Shown here piece by piece: positions 1-5,402 of a DNA stretch of 5,849 nucleotides. A program made the translations under genes and the position numbers. Origin of the DNA: Pyrinomonadaceae bacterium (lineage in GTDB: Bacteria; Acidobacteriota; Blastocatellia; Pyrinomonadales; Pyrinomonadaceae); contig JAICPV010000169.1 in the NCBI GenBank assembly GCA_025929655.1, forward strand, positions 1 through 5,849. Direction: 5' to 3'. The notes beneath the pieces were generated by a model. It saw only the letters and a list, made by a program, of their open reading frames with translations. It was not told where the DNA came from and made no database searches. Positions within the stretch are counted from its first letter, which is position 1. Each line of letters opens with the position of its first letter.

Positions 1-10
1 CTTAATCCTA

Positions 11-32
11 AATTGAAGTTAATTTGAAGATA
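11..32. repeat. Tandem 11-bp direct repeat, two units
   Basis: AATTGAAGTTA at 11-21 is followed directly by ATTTGAAGATA at 22-32, identical at 9 of 11 positions. The 11-bp period is about one helical turn, so a regulator could bind both units on the same DNA face. In AT-rich DNA this could also be chance, and nothing else supports a regulatory role. Confidence 0.3.
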
Positions 33-170
33 AATCCATAGAACTACCCTTCGTCTATAGCTTAAATACTCAGGAAACAGAAAGCATTTCGGCGCCTTGA
101 GTAGCGGAAAACGCCCTCGACCGCTTCGGACAGGTAGGCCGCACACTCATTCGTTTAAGGACAATCAAAA

Positions 171-176
171 GGGAGG
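171..176 (+). promoter_or_regulatory. Strong Shine-Dalgarno site that fixes the start of the large exported protein
   Basis: GGGAGG ends 6 nt before the ATG at 183. It is a near-perfect match to the anti-Shine-Dalgarno sequence. It selects this ATG, which opens directly into a signal peptide, over the internal Met at residue 24. Confidence 0.85.
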
Positions 177-182
177 TTAACA

Positions 183-2948
183 ATGAATATCCTTAGAAAC
201 CCGCTGCTAAAATTTATCGGAATTTTATTTCTCGTTACTACTGTCGCGACAATGGGTCCCAACAACCCAGTCGCGGGCGCCGGTTTCACGACATTCGAAA
301 CCGAGTTCAGTAAATCCGGATCCGACCCGTTCGGACCTTTTCTCGAGAACTCTTCAGCGTTCCATTTTTTGGATCCGCTAGCTCCGAGTTCCGGCGATCC
401 TTCAAAATTCGACCCGGCCTACCTCGATTATCTTCTTGTCGAAGTCTGCCGCGTTGACAGCAGCGGATGTACGCTCATAAAGTCGTTCTCCGCCGAAACT
501 TCAGAGTCCGAAAAGTTAAGGATCGCGACCGACCGGTACGGAAGCTTTTATATCGTCAATTGGGAGACCTCAAAGTCGAATTTCTCGAATCGAGCCACCT
601 ACCGGATTACGGTGTCCGCCGCCGGCATCCAGCTAGGATCGATCGATCTCACGCCCGACATTTATGCAAGCTTCGGCCGGACATGGCCGATAAAATTTCT
701 GATCGAAAAGGATGCCGCTCTCCGGGTCCGGGTTTTGGCAGCCGCAGGAATGAACCTTTGGCAGGTTGCCGATGATTTGCGTACCGAATTCGGCATTTGC
801 GGTGAAGAGCTTCGACAACTCCTGCTTGCGAATTATCCGAATGCAGACGCTGACCTCGTGGCGGAGGTTGTATTCGGGATTTGTCAGGAAGTCGAGCTGT
901 TTCCCACCACCAAGATCGCCGATAAGGCAACCCGTGATGCTCTGGCGTTCTACGATATGACCACGGGTCAAATGGTATTCGCCGGTGACACGAACCTTCT
1001 CAAGAACCTCAGGGTAAATGACGTCATCGTAGGCCGAGAGAGCGCGGCCGCGCCTTACGGTTATCTGAGGAAGGTAATATCGATACGTAAGAGTCGGGGT
1101 ATGTACACACTCGAAACGGTCCAGGCCAAGTTCACAGAGACAATAAAACGCGGAACCCTTCAGGTCTCCGGGCCGCTTGAGCCGCCCAGCGGAGGAAATA
1201 CTGCGGATAAGCGCGAGCGGCTTGCGATGGAAAGTAGATCTGCGGAGTTCGATATCGGAAAGCAGATCCCATTTACGCGTCACATCGACGAGACGATCAA
1301 CCTCGAAGGAGGCGACGATGAGCTCGGCGGTACGGGCACCATAAGGGTGATCGGTGACGTGGAAATTCAGGCAGGTTACAACATCGGTGCCGGTATCGAG
1401 TTATGCGCGACGCCGCCGTTCGCATGTGCGGACCGCGTTGAGGCGTGGATGGGCTACGTGCACAAAAGCAATCTGCGTGTTATCGGAAAGTTCGACGGCC
1501 ATCTGCGTAAGGAATTTGAATATCCGATCAAAATGTCCCCGATCTTCTTCATGATCGGCCCTATACCTGTATGGCTGGTACCTGAGATAAAGGTGATCAT
1601 AGGATTCGACGGTACGGCCCATGTGGAGTTTGAATTCGCGACCGCGGCACAATCGACCGTTAAACCCTACATCAAATGGACCGAGGACGAGGGTTGGAAG
1701 GATCTTACAGCCTTTGCACCTCTCTCGAACGAGTTCTTTGATGCAAGCTTCGACGGGAATGTCCGTTTGGAGGGGTATGCCAAGCTCGATGCCGCTCTCT
1801 TGCTCTACGGTGTGATCGGCCCGTCGATGGACGGCAGCCTAGGGATCGTCGGTACGGCGCAGACCGGTCAAAGCCCATTCTGGACAATATCCGGCCACGT
1901 TAAGGCAGGAATAGGACTCAGATCCGCTTTCATGGATCTATTCGACGTCGACGCGCATGAAGATTTCTTGGATGAAACGTTTTTGATCAAGGCTGCGGAA
2001 AATCTGAAGCCTGAATGCTTTGTGAGCACGGACAGTGCACGGGCGAACGTCACCGTTCCGACATTTCTGGGACCTACCGGCGGCGGGTTCGTCGGATTCT
2101 TTGATTGCAAAGATCCCGAGGGTGGCGACGTAAGCTACACCGCAAAAGCGAATGGTGCGTCGATAGATCCGACTCGCGCCGTTTTCAATGCTTCGGGCGA
2201 CTACACGATCGAGGTGACGGCAACCGATCCCGATGGCAAATCGAATATCTTTTCTTTCCCGCTAAAGGTGGTGAATTCACCGCCTATCGTGACGATCGCT
2301 ACAGTAAGCACAACAGTCGGAGCTCAGGTGCAGTATTTCGTGACCGCCTCGGCGTACGATTGGGAAACGCAAGCTTTCCTGCCATGCAGCAGTATGCAAT
2401 GGACGGTAACGGCACCGGATCAACTAACTGTAAGCAGCGATAACCGGAGCTGTACCGCGGTTGTAATTTTCCCACAGCCTGGCGAACGGACGGTCAGCGT
2501 GAAGGCTACCGACGCTCAGGGCGGAAGCAGTACGCGCAACGTACCTGTTATCGTCACAAGCGCTCCTTCGAATGCGGCACCGGTGATCGATATTGAATCT
2601 TTCCTGGTGACGGCGGCGCAGGGCCCCAAGAATTCGTATTGTGTGACGGGATTCAATTGCGAGGTTCCGTATGGCGGATTGCTCTACAACGGGCAGGGAG
2701 ATTACCATCAGCCGCTTACGCTCAGCCTGAGCGCGAGTGACCCGAATGGTGATCCGTTGACCGTTAAGTGGTATTGCGGCCAGGGAACGAACGAGTCCGA
2801 AGCGACGTATAACGGCGACGGAACCGCTACGTGCAGTCCGGGCGTTCCCGGGACTTGGTCGTCGTACGTGCGGGCGGTCGTAGGCGACGGAACAACAAAC
2901 GTTAATTCAGAGATACGGCATTTCGTAATGCTGCAGAATCCTAATTAG
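183..2948 (+). CDS. Large exported multidomain protein with C-terminal Ig/PKD-like modules
   Basis: The specific function is unknown; the protein is probably secreted or at the cell surface. Residues 1-34 form a signal peptide: a Lys/Arg-containing start, a hydrophobic stretch at about 8-23, and a likely cleavage site near the AGAG at 31-34. Residues about 35-175 look like a beta sandwich (a YRITVSAAG strand at 140-148) and end in a PIKFLIE strand at 169-175. Residues 185-235 form a helical module. Residues 258-331 hold a compact domain around the motifs NDVIVG (279-284) and LRKV (295-298). Residues about 355-605 are rich in beta strands and match no family I recognise. Residues about 615-917 hold three Ig/PKD-like modules, with repeated signatures such as GDYTIEVTATDPDG (672-685), ERTVSVKATDAQGG (768-781) and LSLSASDPNGDP (847-858). 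No sorting motif, C-terminal membrane helix or enzyme active site is visible. The gene is probably transcribed alone, since a hairpin follows. The reading frame and export are secure; the domain boundaries are estimates. Confidence 0.9.
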   Translation: MNILRNPLLKFIGILFLVTTVATMGPNNPVAGAGFTTFETEFSKSGSDPFGPFLENSSAFHFLDPLAPSSGDPSKFDPAYLDYLLVEVCRVDSSGCTLIKSFSAETSESEKLRIATDRYGSFYIVNWETSKSNFSNRATYRITVSAAGIQLGSIDLTPDIYASFGRTWPIKFLIEKDAALRVRVLAAAGMNLWQVADDLRTEFGICGEELRQLLLANYPNADADLVAEVVFGICQEVELFPTTKIADKATRDALAFYDMTTGQMVFAGDTNLLKNLRVNDVIVGRESAAAPYGYLRKVISIRKSRGMYTLETVQAKFTETIKRGTLQVSGPLEPPSGGNTADKRERLAMESRSAEFDIGKQIPFTRHIDETINLEGGDDELGGTGTIRVIGDVEIQAGYNIGAGIELCATPPFACADRVEAWMGYVHKSNLRVIGKFDGHLRKEFEYPIKMSPIFFMIGPIPVWLVPEIKVIIGFDGTAHVEFEFATAAQSTVKPYIKWTEDEGWKDLTAFAPLSNEFFDASFDGNVRLEGYAKLDAALLLYGVIGPSMDGSLGIVGTAQTGQSPFWTISGHVKAGIGLRSAFMDLFDVDAHEDFLDETFLIKAAENLKPECFVSTDSARANVTVPTFLGPTGGGFVGFFDCKDPEGGDVSYTAKANGASIDPTRAVFNASGDYTIEVTATDPDGKSNIFSFPLKVVNSPPIVTIATVSTTVGAQVQYFVTASAYDWETQAFLPCSSMQWTVTAPDQLTVSSDNRSCTAVVIFPQPGERTVSVKATDAQGGSSTRNVPVIVTSAPSNAAPVIDIESFLVTAAQGPKNSYCVTGFNCEVPYGGLLYNGQGDYHQPLTLSLSASDPNGDPLTVKWYCGQGTNESEATYNGDGTATCSPGVPGTWSSYVRAVVGDGTTNVNSEIRHFVMLQNPN

Positions 2949-2960
2949 GAATATCAAAAA

Positions 2961-3005
2961 GGGACGCCTCAGGCCGTAATTCACTCTGCGAAAATGAGGC
3001 GTCCC
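2961..3005. terminator. Perfect 11-bp inverted repeat, probable terminator
   Basis: GGGACGCCTCA at 2961-2971 pairs without mismatch with TGAGGCGTCCC at 2995-3005, across a 23-nt loop. It begins 12 nt after the stop of the exported protein gene, the usual place for a terminator. There is no T run on its plus-strand 3' side. Instead, five A residues at 2956-2960 would read as a U tract after the hairpin on the minus strand, so a canonical intrinsic terminator is formed only for leftward transcription. It may act in both directions or protect the 3' end of the upstream mRNA. Confidence 0.6.
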
Positions 3006-3019
3006 AACCTATGTGAGTT

Positions 3020-3049
3020 TTGCGACCTGCTTTCGAACCGAGCTATGAA
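3020..3049 (+). promoter_or_regulatory. Possible sigma70-type promoter before the small peptidoglycan-binding-like gene
   Basis: TTGCGA (3020-3025) and TATGAA (3044-3049) are separated by 18 bp, and each matches the consensus at 4 of 6 positions. Transcription would start near 3056, about 50 nt before the ATG. The position after the hairpin at 2961-3005 is sensible, but matches this weak are frequent by chance. Confidence 0.25.
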
Positions 3050-3058
3050 AGCGTCTTG

Positions 3059-3075
3059 GTCGGAAGCCGACTTTT
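3059..3075 (+). terminator. Small hairpin followed by TTTT, possible weak terminator or attenuator
   Basis: GTCGG (3059-3063) pairs with CCGAC (3067-3071) around an AAG loop, with a possible G-T pair (3058 with 3072), and four T residues follow at 3072-3075. It resembles a minimal intrinsic terminator and could catch readthrough from the exported protein gene. If transcription of the next gene starts near 3056, it would sit at the very 5' end of that mRNA, about 30 nt before the start codon. The stem is short, so the call is tentative. Confidence 0.3.
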
Positions 3076-3093
3076 AGTGATCTTTATCGATTC

Positions 3094-3100
3094 AAGGGGG
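3094..3100 (+). promoter_or_regulatory. Shine-Dalgarno site of the small peptidoglycan-binding-like gene
   Basis: AAGGGGG lies 4 nt before the ATG at 3105. The G-rich stretch supports this start over the downstream Met codons at residues 5 and 9. Confidence 0.7.
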
Positions 3101-3104
3101 AAAC

Positions 3105-3584
3105 ATGGCACAGATAATGAAGTTGGGTATGGAGGATCTTCCGACCATTTACAACATTTCCTATCCGGTAGGCCCAAACATGCCTAATGTGCGGGATGAC
3201 GTTATGCTGGTTCAAACGCTGATGAAGATGGCCAACTTCATTCGCTACTCGAATGCGATAGGCCCCGTAGAGTCGAGCAGGTGGATAACCGTCGACGGCT
3301 ATTTCGGAAAGCAGACGAAGCGGATGATCGAAGCGTTCGAAGTGATGATCCGCGAGAAGAACCTCTTGATCGTATCAGACGGCGTTTTCGAACCCTCGTC
3401 CGACGACGGTTACACGGGAAAAGGAATAATCTATAAGATCATCCACTTGAACCGGTTTGCGAAACAGGGTTCTCCGTACGGCAACGAATACAACCAGCTA
3501 CCAACAAATCCGGAAACGCATCCGATCTTACGCGGGTCGCTTGCAGCGCGCGGGCAACGCCTCGCACGAGTAGTATCGCTCTAG
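3105..3584 (+). CDS. Small protein with a peptidoglycan-binding-like domain and no signal peptide
   Basis: Residues about 29-80 carry the features of the peptidoglycan-binding (PG_binding_1) fold: an early helix with DDVMLVQTLM (31-40), the turn VDGYFGKQT (63-71) and a following helix RMIEAFEVM (73-81). In that family the pattern is VQ..L, then DG.FG..T, then a helix ending in F. The insertion between the first helix and the DG turn is longer than usual. The rest (about 90-159) is not recognised and ends in a basic tail. There is no signal peptide or membrane segment, so the protein should stay in the cytoplasm unless a dedicated secretion system exports it. It lies downstream of the exported protein gene but is separated by hairpins, so co-transcription is doubtful. 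It converges on the minus-strand operon 22 bp away. The reading frame is well supported; the domain call is moderate and the biological role unknown. Confidence 0.8.
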   Translation: MAQIMKLGMEDLPTIYNISYPVGPNMPNVRDDVMLVQTLMKMANFIRYSNAIGPVESSRWITVDGYFGKQTKRMIEAFEVMIREKNLLIVSDGVFEPSSDDGYTGKGIIYKIIHLNRFAKQGSPYGNEYNQLPTNPETHPILRGSLAARGQRLARVVSL

Positions 3585-3606
3585 CCGGCAGGGAGCCGCA
3601 GCCCGT

Positions 3607-4611
3607 TTAAGAAGACCGGAGGAGTCTAACCGCAAGGTCGGAGTAGAGTTCTACAGCCTGCGTAAGATCGCGCTTCATCACGAATTCATCCTTTGTGTGT
3701 GCGACAAGGATCGAGCCAGGACCCAGGAGCAGAGGCTGGCCCCAGTTTGTTAAATATGGAATATCGGTGGTGAAGCGAACCGTTTTCTGTCTGAAGCCAT
3801 CGACCTCGAGCATCTTCACTGGCTCGCTGCACGACAGGACTTCGATCTCACCGCGGCCCCGGATCACGTTCTTTAACGCGTTTTCGATAGGTTCGCGCGG
3901 TGTGGTCAAACGGATCAGCAAGCCAGCTTCCGCATGCGGCGCGATCACGTTCAGGGCGACGCCGCCCTCGATCGTTCCGATATTGACGGTCGTCTCACCA
4001 AAAAATTCCTCACTCGGGAATTTGGTCTGCCGCACATCCGCAAGTATTTCCAGAAGCTTTTCGATGGCCGAGTCGCCCTGTTCAGGATAAGCAGAATGCG
4101 CCGCTTTGCCGGTAGTTTTGATCTTTAATCGAAACGACCCTTTGGAACCGATCGCAAGTTCATTATCGGTCGGCTCACCGTTGATCATGTACTCGCATTT
4201 CGCCGCCAGCGGATGCTCATTAGCCGCGCGGGCGCCCGTGGATGAGCGTTCCTCCTCCACGGTGTACAACAACCCAATGTCCTCTACTCCTCTACCCCTC
4301 AACTCCTCTGCAGCAGTTATCTGAGCCGCGATGATCCCTTTGGCGTCGCATGCGCCGCGTCCGTATATCTTTTCATCGTCGACGACCGGCGGGATGAACG
4401 GCGGCACCGTGTCGATGTGAGTTGAGAACCACACCCGCGGCTTGTCATTCAGCCAAGCGATCACGTTGTTCTGATTCTCAGAAACCTTTTGAAGCTCGAC
4501 CTTCCACCCAAGAGACTGCAGATGGTCGCGCAGCCAAAAACCGACCGCCTCCTCATCGCCGGAAACGGAAGGAATGTTCATCAGCGACGTTGTTAGCTCG
4601 AATAAATTCAT
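3607..4611 (-). CDS. M20-family metallohydrolase (ArgE/DapE/LysK-like deacylase or peptidase)
   Basis: This is a predicted cytoplasmic two-zinc hydrolase that cleaves an amide bond, in the family of acetylornithine deacetylase, succinyl-diaminopimelate desuccinylase and LysW-lysine hydrolase. The M20 landmarks appear in order: His65 and Asp67 in STHIDT, bridging Asp89 in GRGACDAKG, the general base Glu119 with ligand Glu120 in YTVEEE, Glu146 in NGEPT, the dimerisation-domain His172 in AHSAYPE, and the last zinc ligand His305 in VAHTKDEF. All metal ligands are present, so it should be active. At 334 residues it is slightly shorter than typical DapE or ArgE. The frame stays open upstream to 4797, but that extension lies inside the hydrolase gene and looks non-protein-like. 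The start at 4611 gives a normal M20 N-terminus and an ATGA overlap with the preceding stop. The operon with aspartokinase suggests lysine/diaminopimelate metabolism; this is inference, and the substrate cannot be read from the sequence. Confidence 0.88.
   Translation of the reverse strand: MNLFELTTSLMNIPSVSGDEEAVGFWLRDHLQSLGWKVELQKVSENQNNVIAWLNDKPRVWFSTHIDTVPPFIPPVVDDEKIYGRGACDAKGIIAAQITAAEELRGRGVEDIGLLYTVEEERSSTGARAANEHPLAAKCEYMINGEPTDNELAIGSKGSFRLKIKTTGKAAHSAYPEQGDSAIEKLLEILADVRQTKFPSEEFFGETTVNIGTIEGGVALNVIAPHAEAGLLIRLTTPREPIENALKNVIRGRGEIEVLSCSEPVKMLEVDGFRQKTVRFTTDIPYLTNWGQPLLLGPGSILVAHTKDEFVMKRDLTQAVELYSDLAVRLLRSS
4608..4611 (-). promoter_or_regulatory. ATGA stop-start overlap between the hydrolase and M20 genes
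   Basis: On the minus strand the M20 ATG (4611-4609) shares bases with the hydrolase TGA (4610-4608). The 15 bases before the ATG are A-rich and contain no GGAGG-like site. M20 translation therefore probably depends on ribosomes finishing the hydrolase, and this decides the M20 start. Confidence 0.75.
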
Positions 4612-5402
4612 TTTGACTTTTGACCCAGCCATTCGAAAAGCTTTTCGTCCCGGAACGCATTTCCGACCGACCCATGATCTACGCCCGGCAGTTCCCGGTA
4701 ATTCAGATCCGACGCCCCGGCAACTTTGAATGCTGCCGCTAATTTCCGCGATTGCTCGACAGGAACCGAGTCGTCCTCGTCGCCATGTACAATCCAAACC
4801 GACACGTCTTTCAGTGCGTCCGCATAGGCTTGAAAAACATCCGGGGACGCCGACGCTGTCGCGACCTGCGTTGATAACAATGAGCGGTCCGTAGCCGAAA
4901 CAACGCCCAATGGCACGACACCGCCTGCCACCGATATTATCGCCGCAAATTTATCGGGCTTGGCGATTGCCGTCTGCCAAACGCCAAAGGCGCCCATCGA
5001 ATACCCTGCAAGGAACAATTTCTTCTGGTCACCGTTTACCTCGAATATCGTTTTGTCCAATGCCGCAAGCGCCTTTTCAATCTGTGGCGCCGTCCAAAAA
5101 GTTTCTTCCGGGCACTGCGGAAATACGATCGCAAATTGGAATCGTTCCGGATGTTCCTCGATCCATTCGGGAAAGCCCCCAAGTTGGTTACGGTTGTCCG
5201 TTCCCCGCGCACCCGAACCATGCAAGTAGAGCATTACGGGTATCTTGGAATTTGGATCGCGAACTTTCGGAACGAATATTCGGTATTTGAATGAATCCCC
5301 GGCCAATGTCAGTTCACGAGTGGGAAAAGCTGCTTCGCGCCGGCTATCGTCGGAGCAGGAAAACGTAAGGAAGGCCGCGATCAATAGTATAGCTTTCTTC
5401 AT
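4608..5402 (-). CDS. Exported alpha/beta hydrolase (esterase/peptidase-like), probable lipoprotein
   Basis: This is a serine hydrolase of the alpha/beta fold, close in style to the PHB-depolymerase-like esterases and predicted peptidases. Visible features are the oxyanion-hole strand MLYLHGSGARG (57-67), the nucleophile elbow GYSMG (133-137, Ser135), the acid in HGDEDDSVP (207-215, probably Asp211) and the catalytic His243 in VDHGS. The triad is complete and 264 residues is a normal length for a single-domain member. Residues 1-16 form a Lys-Lys start, a hydrophobic core and a Cys at 16, followed by SDDS. This suggests a lipoprotein signal, although Thr at -3 and Phe at -2 make the lipobox atypical; a short ordinary signal peptide is the alternative. 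It sits between aspartokinase and the M20 enzyme with 4-nt overlaps on both sides. Its substrate is unknown, and an ester or peptide is equally possible. Confidence 0.87.
   Translation of the reverse strand: MKKAILLIAAFLTFSCSDDSRREAAFPTRELTLAGDSFKYRIFVPKVRDPNSKIPVMLYLHGSGARGTDNRNQLGGFPEWIEEHPERFQFAIVFPQCPEETFWTAPQIEKALAALDKTIFEVNGDQKKLFLAGYSMGAFGVWQTAIAKPDKFAAIISVAGGVVPLGVVSATDRSLLSTQVATASASPDVFQAYADALKDVSVWIVHGDEDDSVPVEQSRKLAAAFKVAGASDLNYRELPGVDHGSVGNAFRDEKLFEWLGQKSK
5399..5402 (-). promoter_or_regulatory. ATGA stop-start overlap between the aspartokinase and hydrolase genes
   Basis: The hydrolase ATG (5402-5400) overlaps the aspartokinase TGA (5401-5399) on the minus strand. The bases before the ATG (a CCCCGCAGCTGA context) contain no good Shine-Dalgarno match, so re-initiation by the terminating ribosome is the likely way the exported hydrolase is translated. 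Confidence 0.75.

Larger units (their letters stand above)
1..182. other. AT-rich upstream leader of the large exported protein gene
   Basis: No coding region is supported here. The first 70 bases are clearly richer in A and T than the rest of the window, as expected for a promoter region. No convincing -35/-10 pair with standard spacing could be found: TTGAAG occurs at 13-18 and 24-29 and TATAGC at 56-61, but they do not combine at 16-18 bp. The region from about 85 to 150 is GC-rich and holds a weak possible stem (AGCGG at 103-107 with CCGCT at 121-125). The upstream neighbour lies outside the window. Confidence 0.5.

Noticed and set aside
103..125. An AGCGG/CCGCT stem in the leader that might be a riboswitch or attenuator
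   Set aside because: The stem is 5 bp with a 13-nt loop, there is no further conserved structure or terminator, and it is easily explained by chance.
633..1283. A 216-codon open frame on the minus strand inside the large exported protein gene
   Set aside because: It is fully antisense to a well-supported gene, its translation is rich in Arg, Cys and His without domain character, and it has no ribosome site or context of its own.
3586..3598. A CGGC-AGGGA-GCCG hairpin between the convergent genes
   Set aside because: The stem is only 4 bp and no U tract follows directly on either strand, so it is not supported as a terminator.
3695..4090. A 131-codon plus-strand frame within the M20 gene
   Set aside because: It is the antisense shadow of a gene with clear catalytic motifs; its translation is Ser/Pro/Arg-rich and without a recognisable domain.
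4612..4797. A 62-residue N-terminal extension of the M20 gene
   Set aside because: It lies inside the hydrolase coding region in another frame and is rich in Arg, Gly and Cys. The Met at 4611 gives the normal family N-terminus and an ATGA overlap.
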